This document shows, piece by piece, positions 23,070 through 32,303 of a DNA stretch of 41,958 nt. The notes under the pieces were generated by a model that had not been told where the DNA came from, did no database searches, and saw only the letters and a program-made list of their open reading frames with translations. The stretch is from JACRAO01 sp964490895 (GTDB taxonomy: Bacteria > Bdellovibrionota > UBA1018): positions 1 to 41,958 of the forward strand of contig CAZBEI010000112.1 of NCBI GenBank assembly GCA_964490895.1. Reading direction: 5' to 3'. The first letter of the stretch is position 1. Each line of letters starts with the position of its first letter. Both the position numbers and the translations under genes were made by a program.

Positions 23070-23743
23070 GGGGACTCCAAAAAATTCCCGGTGAGCAAGA
23101 TTTGATAAAAATTTATTCCACTCTACAGTTTGCAAACCCATCTCTTTCTCTCAAAGAAATTGCCCTTTGGAGTCAATACTGTCGATTTGATTCGAGGTTG
23201 GGAGAATTACTCATGAGCGCTTTAGAAAAATATTGGACTAAAATTTCTCCACTAGAGTTCAATGCGGCACTGCTTGAGCAACCTTGGCCCGCTGCTTTTG
23301 GGGTATTGCTTGAGCAAATGAGGGTTTTTAGTCCTCGAAGCGGTTTAGAGCTTGTTCTATTTAAAAAATGGTCAGATTGTGTCATGGCGGGAGTACAAAA
23401 AGCAAAAGATGAGCTTTTCTTTATTGGGTCCTATGGATTTGCAGGAGCTCAAATGAGTCATGAGGTTCTTTATGCCAATAAGACCTTTCGAAAATGGGGC
23501 TATTTTGGGGCAGATATTTTATTTAATAAAGCTCGTTCGGATAAAAAAACTTTGATTTCAGCATCTCTACGACTCCCTATTTTAAATTCCTATCTCAAAA
23601 ATCACTCAAGACTTACCGTAGAGCAGTACCGAAGTTTGTTTGAGGGCTGGGTCTCAAAACGCCAAGCTCAATATGATTTGAGTGCTCATCCGAGGTTAAA
23701 AGCCAGAGGGAATACACGGGCCAGGGTTTTTGTGGTGGAATAG
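23066..23743 (+). CDS. Unknown protein coupled to the nucleotidyltransferase
   Basis: The 225-aa protein starts at the ATG overlapping the stop of the previous gene. It is mostly helical and basic. Residues 80-120 (PWPAAFGVLLEQMRVF, then LFKKWSDCVMAGVQKAKDE) look amphipathic, and the C-terminus (SAHPRLKARGNTRARVFVVE) is Arg/Lys-rich, which could bind nucleic acid or the partner. No signal peptide or TM helix is visible. I do not recognise the family. Its position suggests it is the antitoxin or effector partner of the nucleotidyltransferase. Confidence 0.6.
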   Translation: MRGLQKIPGEQDLIKIYSTLQFANPSLSLKEIALWSQYCRFDSRLGELLMSALEKYWTKISPLEFNAALLEQPWPAAFGVLLEQMRVFSPRSGLELVLFKKWSDCVMAGVQKAKDELFFIGSYGFAGAQMSHEVLYANKTFRKWGYFGADILFNKARSDKKTLISASLRLPILNSYLKNHSRLTVEQYRSLFEGWVSKRQAQYDLSAHPRLKARGNTRARVFVVE

Positions 23744-23754
23744 GTATATTTCTC

Positions 23755-24501
23755 ATGTTCACACTCCGACAAAAAATAAAATGGAAGGGCCTCACACCTA
23801 AAGAAACAGGGCCGTCCACTCCTCCCACAGAGCGCGGACAATGGCTGTACGAAGCCTATGAAATAAATCGCTGGTCCCCTCAGCTCTCTCGAAAAACATT
23901 AGACGATATTCTAGGAACACTCGATCTTCTAGATCGTGGGGCCAAAGAAATCTCACCTTCTCTCGCTCAAAGCCATTCTAAAATTTACGCCTTAGACATC
24001 GGTGCTAAAAATTGGCGCTATGCTGGCGCATTAGTGGCTTGGTTAGAAAAAAACTATCCTCACTGCGAAATCCATCTCGCGGGAGTGGAGTTGGATGCTT
24101 ATTATTTTGATAGCACGCTCAGAACTCGACTTGGACTTGGAGAATATTTTTCTAAAATTTTAAAAACAAATAGAACCGACCTCCAATACCTCGCTCAGGA
24201 CGTGAGAGAATATACGAAGCCCGCCCATTTGATCTCCTGGTTTTTTCCCTTCCTAGATCTCAATCCTCATGTAAAATGGGGCCTCCCTAAAAATCTTTAT
24301 AATCCATCAAAAGTCTCCCACCATGTCGAGTCTTTGCTTGAAACAGGGGGAACCTTGATCATGGCCAATCAAGGAGAGTGGGAATGGGAAAGCGCTCAAA
24401 AACAATTTCAGACCTTAAAACTCAAAGAACAAATCCTAATTCAGACCAGCTTGCACGCTTGTTCCTATCCGATTTACTTAAGCAAGTGGGAGAAAGTTTA
24501 A
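23755..24501 (+). CDS. Class I SAM-methyltransferase-like protein
   Basis: The 248-aa protein has a Rossmann-like segment: YALDIGAKNWRYAGALVAWL resembles motif I and HLAGVELDAYYFD motif II, with an acidic residue that would hold the SAM ribose. A later strand, SLLETGGTLIMANQGEWEWE, fits motif V-VI. The glycine-rich loop is atypical (DIGAKN rather than DxGxGxG). The target is unknown. It starts 11 bp after the previous gene and is convergent with the Rsm22-like gene. It could belong to a ribosome or lipid methylation activity. Confidence 0.55.
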   Translation: MFTLRQKIKWKGLTPKETGPSTPPTERGQWLYEAYEINRWSPQLSRKTLDDILGTLDLLDRGAKEISPSLAQSHSKIYALDIGAKNWRYAGALVAWLEKNYPHCEIHLAGVELDAYYFDSTLRTRLGLGEYFSKILKTNRTDLQYLAQDVREYTKPAHLISWFFPFLDLNPHVKWGLPKNLYNPSKVSHHVESLLETGGTLIMANQGEWEWESAQKQFQTLKLKEQILIQTSLHACSYPIYLSKWEKV

Positions 24502-24531
24502 ATTTTTATGTGAATTTTTGTGACAGCGCCT

Positions 24532-25755
24532 CTAAGCTCTGTCAGTTACTTTGAGATATTTTTTAATCCTCAAAAACTCAGCCTCTGAAACCCACTCGGC
24601 CTCCTTCAAAATATCTCCCCGCTGGAGATCTCCCATGCGAGCACGAGCTTTGTGTTTTCCTGTTTTTCCACAGACATAAAACTCTGCATTTCCTCCGCCT
24701 CCAATCTCTCGAGCAGGACTGACCAGGCGCAGGCGTTTTTCGAAATCAGCGCCTTTGAGCTCTGTCAAAATTTCTTCGCGTGGGCGATCACTTTTGATCA
24801 AAACTAAATAGCTAAACGCTAGTGACTTGTGGTCAAAGCCAAGCTGCTTATCTAAATGTCGAAAGTACGGAGGTCGCCACCAGGAGGCTTCTTCGTGGCA
24901 CCAGTCTTCTGGATTTTCTAAAGCCCCGCAGCTTTGATGTCCTAAACAGGGGAGTAAGATTTGATAGTTCTTATAAGTGAGCAAAGCTTTTCTCAACTCT
25001 AAAAGCCTTCGAGATTCCATCTTGAGGGCGGGTTCTACAATAATGACCAGCCCCTCTTGCTCAAGGTGTTTGTCCCAGGCGTGCACTAAAATTTTTGCTA
25101 AATGCTGGGGAGACTCCGCTGTTTCATTCAAAAAAAAACTCAAGATCCACAAATGAAAGGAAGGCGCTCCTCCAGGCAAAAGAGGTTCAGAAAAATCTAT
25201 CTTCCGTTTAAAAGATCGGATTTCAAAATCAAATGCAAAGCCTTGTTGAAATTTTTTTACCCAATCTGTCCCCAGCTTTAATAAGCCTGGATCTTGTTCA
25301 ATGAGGGCACAATAGCCTGTTTTTGGGATTCCAATGGGCGAAAAATGTTCGCCTAAAAATATTCCACAGCTGGCGCTGGCTGGACCCGCACCAAAATCTA
25401 GCATTTTAAATTGAGACAAAGGGGGAGATTGTAGTCCAAGGCGAGAAAGCTCACTCCAAATCGAAGCCACTCGAAAGAGGTTTTGTGGCATAAAATACAA
25501 AAAATAAGCTAGCCTTAAGTGGCTAGGATTAGAGCTCATTTTCCAATACGGACTCAAGCCCACAGGGGTTTCCTCATTTTTTAGCTCTGAAAAGTTTTTA
25601 CTGATTCTGTTGAATAAATCCGAAAGTCTTTGTATATGTGGTGCAATGGAACGGTTTAAATACCGAGTGGATTTCAGGCTCTCGGGAACAAATGTGCTCA
25701 AGCTTTTTTCAAAGTTTTCGTCAAAAAATTTTGAGAGGGGTTCTGGAACTTTCAT
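24532..25755 (-). CDS. Rsm22/METTL17-like ribosome-associated methyltransferase
   Basis: Rsm22/METTL17 proteins act in small-subunit ribosome assembly. The 407-aa protein has a SAM-binding motif I (MLDFGAGPASASCGIFL). It also has the family's conserved Cys/His region (CLGHQSCGALENPEDWCH) that in mitochondrial homologues binds an iron-sulphur cluster. The tail (RARMGDLQRGDILKEAEW) is basic. The N-terminus (about 1-130) is helical. Its ATG abuts the ATG of the divergent next gene, with no intergenic base between them. The ribosome site is weak. Confidence 0.75.
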   Translation of the reverse strand: MKVPEPLSKFFDENFEKSLSTFVPESLKSTRYLNRSIAPHIQRLSDLFNRISKNFSELKNEETPVGLSPYWKMSSNPSHLRLAYFLYFMPQNLFRVASIWSELSRLGLQSPPLSQFKMLDFGAGPASASCGIFLGEHFSPIGIPKTGYCALIEQDPGLLKLGTDWVKKFQQGFAFDFEIRSFKRKIDFSEPLLPGGAPSFHLWILSFFLNETAESPQHLAKILVHAWDKHLEQEGLVIIVEPALKMESRRLLELRKALLTYKNYQILLPCLGHQSCGALENPEDWCHEEASWWRPPYFRHLDKQLGFDHKSLAFSYLVLIKSDRPREEILTELKGADFEKRLRLVSPAREIGGGGNAEFYVCGKTGKHKARARMGDLQRGDILKEAEWVSEAEFLRIKKYLKVTDRA

Positions 25756-27642
25756 ATGGCATTTCCCAACTTAGCTAAAAATTATGTTTTAAGTCAGAAA
25801 AAAGTGCTTTTATTGGGTTCACGCCTTATAGCTGATCATTTATGTCTGGAGTTAGAGCGGGAGGGGTTTGAGGTCTTTATTCAAGAGAAAATGGGGATTA
25901 CCCTGCCCGAATCTCAAGACCCCAACGCAATTTCGAAATTAAGAGAAATTTTTGCTCACTTTATATCCACTTTTGCACATGAGGAAAAGTCCAGTGTTTG
26001 GGTCCATGCAGGCATGAGTCCATGGTCTGATCAACCGGAGCTTGCACAGCTTTTGCAGGAGTTAAAAGTCAACTCTTTTTCGCCCTCGGTACGTGTTTTG
26101 GGTTTTTTTGGAAATCGACTCCATTTGTTAGCTCAAGCAGAGGCGCTTGGCATCCCTAACCTCGTGCTCAGCTTTGATCCCATTTATAGTGTTGGGGAGC
26201 TCAAAAAACAGATCAAAAAATACCAATGGGAACTTCCCTTGATATTAAAATCAGGAAAATGCAAAACTCCGAGGGGCGTTTTAGTTTTGAATGATTTAAA
26301 AGATTTTGAAAATAGATTGCCTCTTTGGTTCGAACAACTGAGACAAAACGTAGGGGAGACCTCTATTTTTGTAGAAAGATACCTCGAGGGGTCTAGGCAC
26401 CTGTGTGTTCCTTTTGTGAGGTTTCAAACCGGTCATTTAGAGTTTCTCCCTAAGGTAGACTCCACGCTTCAAACTCGTTTTCGAAAACTGATTGAATTTT
26501 GTCCACCCCCGTCCTTAGATACGGAAGTCGAAAGTCAAATCCAAAAATTCGCTAAAAAATTACTAGATAAAATTCAATATGTGGGGCTGGGAAACTTAGA
26601 TTTTTTGGTGGATAGCTCTCGAGCTTTTTTAATCGGAGGTCAATCGGGTTTTTATACAAATTTTTTGCTTTGGGAAAAAATTTCAGGCACTCAAGCGATT
26701 TCCTGGCAGTTGGCCTGCTATGGATTAGATCATTCGCAATCGCCTCAGAAACCACAATGGACTGAGGCCTTAAATATTCACCTTTTGGCAGAAAATCCTT
26801 TTTTGCAAGTTCCACAGCCTGGACTTGTTCATGAACTCAGCGAGAAAAGAATATGGGATTGTTCAAAATCAAAAGCCGAGCTCAATTTGTCTTTCGAAGC
26901 TCCCTGCACCATCGATCCTCGTGGAAATGGCTTTATAGGAGTCCTGTCCGTTTTTTCTAAAGAAAAAAAACAAGCCCTGATTACGGCAGGACAGGTTCTC
27001 AAAGAATTATGGATTGCAGGCTCGCTTCAGACCAACGAAAATTATCTCAACCAACTTTTATCTCACCCCTGGATAGAGGCGGGGATTTACCATACAGGAT
27101 TTGTGGACGAAGAGTTTATCCCTATTGTCTATCCCAACGACAACTTAACTTTAAAACACTTTAGCTCTGTCTGTAATTTGCTCACAGAATCTCCCTATTG
27201 GTTTGTGGGAGAAGTGAAAGTAAAGCCCAACCCAGGTGAGCTAGAGTGGAGTGAGGAGCCCTTGCTCTGGAAATATCAGAATAGGCCTGCTGTCTCTGGT
27301 ATTTTAAAGTTAGGTGCGAATCAAAGGGCCAGGGTCTGTGCTTTTCCTGTATTGCCAAATCGATGGCAAGTGAGAATTGGGGATCGGTTCTTTTTAGTGA
27401 GAAAGTCCGATAGCATTCCCACCGTGCTCGGTTTATATGCACAAGCCACAGGTCAAGTGCACTCCATCCGCTTTCGAGCGGGCTCTCGTGTTCCCGCACA
27501 TGAGGCCGCACTGGTGCTAGAGACAAACCAAATTTTAGTTTCGCATGCTTTTCCACGCCAAGTTAAAATTAAAAAATGGAATGTAAAAGCTGGAGATGGA
27601 GTAACTCATGGGCAGGTTTTAGCTGAAATTGAGATGGACTGA
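25756..27642 (+). CDS. Biotin carboxylase/BCCP-like protein with degenerate active sites
   Basis: The 628-aa protein has the order of acyl-CoA carboxylase alpha subunits: N-domain (VLLLGSRLIADHLCLELE), ATP-grasp (ILKSGKCKTPRGV, then VERYLEGSRHLCVPF), the region after it (DSTLQTRFRKLIEFCPPP, like the DCSLQRRHQKLIEEAP block), and a C-terminal biotinyl-like fold. Key residues look lost: the Gly-rich loop is GKCKTPRG, the ExNxRxQVEH site reads IGGQSGFYTN, and the biotin Lys of EAMKM is replaced in ETNQI (589-593). It is probably a pseudoenzyme or regulatory paralogue, not a carboxylase. It is divergent from the Rsm22-like gene. Confidence 0.72.
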   Translation: MAFPNLAKNYVLSQKKVLLLGSRLIADHLCLELEREGFEVFIQEKMGITLPESQDPNAISKLREIFAHFISTFAHEEKSSVWVHAGMSPWSDQPELAQLLQELKVNSFSPSVRVLGFFGNRLHLLAQAEALGIPNLVLSFDPIYSVGELKKQIKKYQWELPLILKSGKCKTPRGVLVLNDLKDFENRLPLWFEQLRQNVGETSIFVERYLEGSRHLCVPFVRFQTGHLEFLPKVDSTLQTRFRKLIEFCPPPSLDTEVESQIQKFAKKLLDKIQYVGLGNLDFLVDSSRAFLIGGQSGFYTNFLLWEKISGTQAISWQLACYGLDHSQSPQKPQWTEALNIHLLAENPFLQVPQPGLVHELSEKRIWDCSKSKAELNLSFEAPCTIDPRGNGFIGVLSVFSKEKKQALITAGQVLKELWIAGSLQTNENYLNQLLSHPWIEAGIYHTGFVDEEFIPIVYPNDNLTLKHFSSVCNLLTESPYWFVGEVKVKPNPGELEWSEEPLLWKYQNRPAVSGILKLGANQRARVCAFPVLPNRWQVRIGDRFFLVRKSDSIPTVLGLYAQATGQVHSIRFRAGSRVPAHEAALVLETNQILVSHAFPRQVKIKKWNVKAGDGVTHGQVLAEIEMD

Positions 27643-27697
27643 AGTAGATTGCGCACTATCATTTTAAAATCAATGCATCCTGTGCTAGTATGGCGTC

Positions 27698-27991
27698 GTG
27701 CCCAAATACCAAAGAAATGTCCCCATTCCAGGCAAAACCTCATCAGAACTCTATGATCGTCTTTCTCAGGATATTGATGAGTTTCTAAAAAAAATCACTC
27801 TTGGGAAAGTTGCAATCATAAAAAAACCGGAAGAAAAAAAGCTTCATATCCAATCCCCGTTGTTGAATGCGATTTTGAAGTGTGAGGAGGGCCAAATTGT
27901 TGTAGACGCTCAACTGAGTTTATTAGCGGTACCTTTTAGATCAAGGCTTGATGCTGGTATCGACAAATGGTTGGCTCGAACGTTTTCATGA
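27698..27991 (+). CDS. Small protein resembling polyhydroxyalkanoate-system regulators
   Basis: The 97-aa protein from a GTG at 27698 has a short alpha segment (SSELYDRLSQDIDEFLKKI), beta strands and a C-terminal helix (FRSRLDAGIDKWLARTF). This is like the PHA_gran_rgn/polyhydroxyalkanoic-acid-system family, whose role is mostly unassigned. No signal peptide is seen. Its stop overlaps the murJ start (ATGA), so it may be co-translated. A role in granules is only family inference. Confidence 0.5.
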   Translation: MPKYQRNVPIPGKTSSELYDRLSQDIDEFLKKITLGKVAIIKKPEEKKLHIQSPLLNAILKCEEGQIVVDAQLSLLAVPFRSRLDAGIDKWLARTFS

Positions 27992-29619
27992 ACCAGAGGG
28001 GTGAGAAAATTTTGAAGTCTGCTGGATTGATGGGGGTAGCTACCTTTTTTAGCCGTATTTTAGGCCTTTTGCGCGAGCAAGTATTTGCCATGCTTTTTGG
28101 TGCAAGCCACGCCATGGATGCTTTCAATATTGCTTTTCGAATTCCAAACTTACTTCGAGATCTGTTTGCAGAGGGAGCAATGAGCACGGCTTTAGTGCCT
28201 GTTTTTACTCAGGTAAAAACCAAAGAGGGAGGAGAGAGAGCCTGGAGAGTGGCCGGCCTTGTGTTTCGAGTTTTAGTTGGATTATCCGTGATTCTTAGTT
28301 TGCTTGGGATTATTTTTTCTAACGAATTAGTTTCTCTCTATGCTGGAGCTTATAAAAAAATTCCTGGAAAATTCGAACTTACCGTTCTCATGACTCGGAT
28401 TATTTTTCCTTTTTTTCCCCTCATTGTATTGGCCGCTGCTTTTATGGGTGTTCTCAATGCGTGTGGGTATTTTTTTATACCCTCATTTGCACCGGCACTG
28501 TTTAATTTAGTGTCTCTCATCGTTGGAGTTCCTTTGGTGGTTTTGTTGCCTCGGTTTGGCTATGCTTCGATTTTAGGGATGGCCATTGGAGTTGTGGTGG
28601 GAGGATTTGCTCAGGCTTTTTCGCAATATCCGTCTTTGCTCAAGGCAGGATATTTTTTCCCAAAGAAACAATCTGGTGACCCGATTTGGACTCAAGATCC
28701 TGCATTGAAACAAATGTTACTTCTCATGCTTCCTGGAATGGTAGGGCTTGCGGCAACTCAGGTTAATTTTTTGATCAATAGCATCTTGGCTACCTCGCAG
28801 GGACCGGGTTCTGTCTCTTATTTGAGCTATGCCTTTCGGTTGATGCAATTTCCAATAGGTATTTTTGGTGTTTCGTTGGCGATGGGAGCTTTGCCCCAGA
28901 TTTCAAAAAACTGTGCCATGGGGGAATATGCCGAGATGACTAAGACGCTGGAGCAGACTTTGCGAAGGGTTTTTGCCATCAATCTTCCCTCTGCGTTGGG
29001 ATTTATTTTTTTAGGTTATCCTATTATTCAACTTATATATGAATATGGACATTTTAATTCCGATGCAACTGTATGTACGGCCTATGCACTCGGCGCTTAT
29101 GCAGTAGGGTTGACCGCTTATTCTTGCGTAAAAGTCTTAGTGCCTGTTTTTTACGCAATGGGAAATACGAAGATTCCTGTCTACTCCAGTATCCAAGCGG
29201 TCATTTTAACACTTGTTTTTAATCTCCTCATGATTGGTCCACTGGGTTACTGGGGTTTGGCTCTTGGGACTTCGGTGGCAGCTATTTTTAACTCAGTGTA
29301 CTTGCTTTATAAAATCAAAAAACTGTTGGCAGTCAAGAAAACAGAGTTTCTATTGGGTCCTTTAATGAAGAATTTTTTTTCCTACCTTGGGGTGTCTATC
29401 GTGATGGGCGCATGCTGTTATTGGAGCTATTTATACTTAGGCTCTAAAATACAGAGCACTGCGTTATTGGGGAGGGTCGCCACGGTAGGAATTTTAGTTT
29501 TCGAGGGCATTTTCCTGATGAAAGTCTTTTGTCAACTTGTAAAACTAACTGAGTTTAATGAATCCCTTGATTTTTTTATAAAAAATTTGAAAAAAAAGCT
29601 GAGCTTGACCAAGAATTAG
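27988..29619 (+). CDS. murJ: Lipid II flippase MurJ
   Basis: MurJ flips the lipid-linked peptidoglycan precursor across the inner membrane and is essential in most bacteria. The 543-aa protein has the MOP-superfamily pattern of about 14 TM helices. The conserved N-terminus is GVATFFSRILGLLREQVFA, with FNIAFRIPNLLRDLFAEGAMS (motif A region) and YEYGHFNS. The ATG at 27988 overlaps the previous stop (ATGA), matching the coupling common in this window. An in-frame ATG at 27967 would add seven residues. Length is normal. Confidence 0.93.
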   Translation: MNQRGEKILKSAGLMGVATFFSRILGLLREQVFAMLFGASHAMDAFNIAFRIPNLLRDLFAEGAMSTALVPVFTQVKTKEGGERAWRVAGLVFRVLVGLSVILSLLGIIFSNELVSLYAGAYKKIPGKFELTVLMTRIIFPFFPLIVLAAAFMGVLNACGYFFIPSFAPALFNLVSLIVGVPLVVLLPRFGYASILGMAIGVVVGGFAQAFSQYPSLLKAGYFFPKKQSGDPIWTQDPALKQMLLLMLPGMVGLAATQVNFLINSILATSQGPGSVSYLSYAFRLMQFPIGIFGVSLAMGALPQISKNCAMGEYAEMTKTLEQTLRRVFAINLPSALGFIFLGYPIIQLIYEYGHFNSDATVCTAYALGAYAVGLTAYSCVKVLVPVFYAMGNTKIPVYSSIQAVILTLVFNLLMIGPLGYWGLALGTSVAAIFNSVYLLYKIKKLLAVKKTEFLLGPLMKNFFSYLGVSIVMGACCYWSYLYLGSKIQSTALLGRVATVGILVFEGIFLMKVFCQLVKLTEFNESLDFFIKNLKKKLSLTKN

Positions 29620-29637
29620 GCTAGAGTGAAAGGTAAT

Positions 29638-30084
29638 ATGGAAACACAAAGGGAGACTGTAAGACTTCTTTGTAAAAGCATTATCAATCGGCTTGAAAAT
29701 CATAAGGCTATTGCCTTTGCTCCAAGGTTGAGACAAGTCATCCAAGATGAGATTTTTACTTTAGTGGGACCCCTCATTTTAACGGACGAAGATGTCAAAG
29801 AGAGAGCCCAATCAAAAATAAATTCTCAGGCCGAGGTTTTAAGCGAAACAGAGACCTCGGATGCAGAGCGGTACCGGGCTGCTAAAACGGTGGTTCGAAA
29901 TTCATTTGGAGATGATTTTTTGAATGGGTTTTATTTTCAGAGACCACTGAAAGCAGTGGCCAACACTTTGACTGAATATTTTATGCGTTCTTCTCATATT
30001 GATGATGTCTATGAAACCGATGATGATTTAGAAAAGCAAATTGTTGAGGTTGTAAGAAAATTTAATCCATCTGAGTTGCACTAA
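29638..30084 (+). CDS. DUF507-family protein
   Basis: The 148-aa protein matches the general pattern of DUF507: a helical, charged N-terminus (LLCKSIINRLENHKAI), an acidic middle, and the C-terminus DLEKQIVEVVRKFNPSELH. The function of the family is unknown. ATG at 29638 has AAAGG 5 nt upstream; a GTG at 29626 is the alternative. It lies between murJ and the pseudouridine synthase, all co-directional and closely spaced. No signal peptide or TM helix is visible. Confidence 0.6.
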   Translation: METQRETVRLLCKSIINRLENHKAIAFAPRLRQVIQDEIFTLVGPLILTDEDVKERAQSKINSQAEVLSETETSDAERYRAAKTVVRNSFGDDFLNGFYFQRPLKAVANTLTEYFMRSSHIDDVYETDDDLEKQIVEVVRKFNPSELH

Positions 30085-30101
30085 AAGGCATGGGGTCGGG
30101 C

Positions 30102-30791
30102 ATGGAACCTGTTATTTTAAACAAGTCCGATGAACTCATTGTAGTCTTTAAGCCTTCCGGTTGGCTTTCTATTCCGGCCCGTATTTCTCACCACAAAGCT
30201 CCTGTTTTGTCAGAATGGCTCGAAAAAAAATTGGGCCGAATTTGGGTTGTGCATCGCTTAGATCTAGAAACCAGCGGGGTGATGCTTTTTGCTCGAAACG
30301 CAGAGAAGCATCGGCTCCTCAATTACTGGTTCGAGGAACGACTGATTAAAAAAACCTATCACTGTTTAGCTCAAGGAGAGCCCAGCCTGCCTGTTTTTAA
30401 AATTTCGACATCCATACGAAAGGCACGGGCATCGACTCAGGTGGAGGTTTTAGAGAAATACGCAAATGCTTTTTTGGCCGAGGCTCACCCTCTGACCGGA
30501 AAACGCCATCAAATTAGGATCCATTTCTTTCAAATGGGGTACCCCTTGTTTGGAGATTTGCAGTATAGCGGACGCAAAGAAATTGAACTCAGTCATGGAA
30601 AATTGCAAATTTCACGCGTGGCGCTACATTCTTACTCAATTGAATTTCCGACGGGCGAGGTTTTTCAGGCTCCTTGGAGTGAAGATTTTTTAAACTGGGT
30701 TCAGGTTTTACGTTTAAATAATGTGAGTGTAGAGGGTCAAAAAAAAATTTACGAGATCCCTCAAAATAATCCCTCAAGGTCACTTCATTGA
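30102..30791 (+). CDS. RluA-family RNA pseudouridine synthase
   Basis: The 229-aa protein isomerises uridines in rRNA or tRNA. The catalytic motif HRLDLETSGVMLFARN carries the catalytic Asp. The family block HPLTGKRHQIRIHF and an earlier VVFKPSGWLSIPAR are also clear. No S4 domain is present, and the length fits a short RluA-type enzyme. The exact target cannot be deduced. An ATG at 30090 is an alternative start (adds MGSG). The stop overlaps the TTG start of the methyltransferase gene, pairing two RNA-modifying enzymes. Confidence 0.88.
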   Translation: MEPVILNKSDELIVVFKPSGWLSIPARISHHKAPVLSEWLEKKLGRIWVVHRLDLETSGVMLFARNAEKHRLLNYWFEERLIKKTYHCLAQGEPSLPVFKISTSIRKARASTQVEVLEKYANAFLAEAHPLTGKRHQIRIHFFQMGYPLFGDLQYSGRKEIELSHGKLQISRVALHSYSIEFPTGEVFQAPWSEDFLNWVQVLRLNNVSVEGQKKIYEIPQNNPSRSLH

Positions 30792-31702
30792 ATGAATTAG
30801 AGTTTGCTTGGAGTTGGAGAAAGCAAAAAGGCTTTTTTGCCAATCGAAATACGTTGAGGATTTTTCACACACCACAGCTCTCGATAGACAAATTTGGGGA
30901 TCACTACTGGATAGCGGATGGCTCACAGGCCGAACGGTCTTATGAAACTATTGTAGAGTTTTTAAGACAAAAGGGCGCAAAATCTGCTGTGGTGATCCAA
31001 AGAAAAAAAAATGAAATCCGGAAATCTCATATTTTGTTTGGAGATCCTCCGAGAGAAAAGTTTGAGGTCGAAGAAAATGGAATCAAATATAGTGTCCAGC
31101 TTTTTGAGACCACACAGCCTGGGCTTTTTTTAGACCATGCTCCATTGCGGAGGTGGCTCAGGGAGTTTTCTCATGCTGCTCGAGTGCTCAATACATTTTC
31201 TTATACAGGAAGTTTGTCGGTGGCCTGTGGTTTGGGAGGAGCAAAGAGTGTTACAAATTTAGACCTTTCTTCGAATTCCAATGAGTGGTCTAAAGAAAAT
31301 TGGCTTTCGAATGGATTGCCCATTGAGCATTTTCACTGCATTGTAGGCGATGTTTTTGAGTGGCTGCCACGATTAGCTAAAAAAGGGGAGAAATTTGACG
31401 TTGTGATTTTGGATCCCCCTTCTTTTTCACGCAGTCAAAAAGGTGTTTTTTCTACAGAAAAAGACTTAAAGCGGCTCATTGATTTAGTCTGGGGTTTGCT
31501 AAACGTGGGTGGAGTACTTGTGGTTTCGATCAACTCTGCGGGCGTGAGTTTGAAAGCTCTTGAACGGGATCTTTTGCTTTCAGCTGGAAAACGCAAACTC
31601 AATATTTTAAAATCTATCGAACAACCCGAAACGTTTTTGAGCAGTTTGGGTTCTTACGAGGAGCGGTATCTCAAGGGGTATTGTTTGCAAGTGGCGGGGT
31701 GA
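30788..31702 (+). CDS. RlmI/RlmK-like SAM-dependent RNA methyltransferase
   Basis: The 304-aa protein starts at a TTG overlapping the previous stop (TTGA); no in-frame ATG lies near the conserved start. SAM-binding is visible in RVLNTFSYTGSLSVACGLGG, with the second motif VTNLDLSSNS and motif IV VVILDPPSFSRSQKG. It closely resembles the C-terminal half of RlmK/RlmL and RlmI enzymes, which act on 23S rRNA. An N-terminal PUA-like segment is short. Specific base and position are unknown. It is coupled to the RluA-type gene. Confidence 0.8.
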   Translation: MNELEFAWSWRKQKGFFANRNTLRIFHTPQLSIDKFGDHYWIADGSQAERSYETIVEFLRQKGAKSAVVIQRKKNEIRKSHILFGDPPREKFEVEENGIKYSVQLFETTQPGLFLDHAPLRRWLREFSHAARVLNTFSYTGSLSVACGLGGAKSVTNLDLSSNSNEWSKENWLSNGLPIEHFHCIVGDVFEWLPRLAKKGEKFDVVILDPPSFSRSQKGVFSTEKDLKRLIDLVWGLLNVGGVLVVSINSAGVSLKALERDLLLSAGKRKLNILKSIEQPETFLSSLGSYEERYLKGYCLQVAG

Positions 31703-31767
31703 TGGCGAAAGCCTGCCCCGGCGGCCCCTTCTTTCCCACCCACCCAACATAAAAATTTAAAAAAGAA

Positions 31768-32160
31768 CTATTCCGTTTTTTTTACTAGATCCCCAACCAT
31801 CACCGCTGGTGGAGAAATATGGGGCGTCTTGTCAGCTGGCAAAAACTTTTCTAACCTAGCAATCGCAAGATTGCTTTCGACATGAATGACTCTGAGACGT
31901 GCAAAAGGGAAGGTCACGTCCTGATAAAGTCGTTCGTTTTTTACATCATAGCTTGGGGCTTTTCGATAAACTTCTAAAGAAGAGCCATTTTTTAATCCTT
32001 TTTGAGTGCCCATATTGACAAAAAAATCTTTTTCCGGAGTCTGGCCAGGAATCCCAAAATCTAAAGCCCTTTCCACACTGTAGACCACAAAATCATCTGC
32101 CCAAGCGACAAAGGGAGATCCCGACAAAACCCATAAAATGAGACCTATTTTTTTTAACAC
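31768..32160 (-). CDS. Exported protein, FlgT-C-like domain
   Basis: The 130-aa protein starts at a GTG at 32160 with AAGAGG 7 nt upstream. A Sec signal peptide (VLKKIGLILWVLSGSPFVAWA) precedes a small beta domain: NMGTQKGLKNGSSLEVYRK and FARLRVIHVESNLAIARLEK resemble the FlgT C-terminal/regulatory lipoprotein fold. It is probably periplasmic. The longer minus-strand reading (to 32235) has no signal for its start. It is divergent from the HD-GYP gene; the two start regions are close. Confidence 0.6.
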   Translation of the reverse strand: MLKKIGLILWVLSGSPFVAWADDFVVYSVERALDFGIPGQTPEKDFFVNMGTQKGLKNGSSLEVYRKAPSYDVKNERLYQDVTFPFARLRVIHVESNLAIARLEKFLPADKTPHISPPAVMVGDLVKKTE

Positions 32161-32303
32161 TCTAGAACCTCTTGGAAAAGTATCGGCAAATTTTACCCAG
32201 AAAATGAGAGCAGTATTGGCATAAGTTCTAGGCATAAGAAATCTTGAACAGCAAATTCAGTTTTCACCCCAAAATACCGAATTATCAGATGAGGAGCGTA
32301 CCT

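Noticed and set aside
32161..32235. Longer N-terminus of the 31768 exported protein
   Set aside because: The extension lacks a ribosome site and would place the signal peptide internally; the GTG at 32160 fits better.
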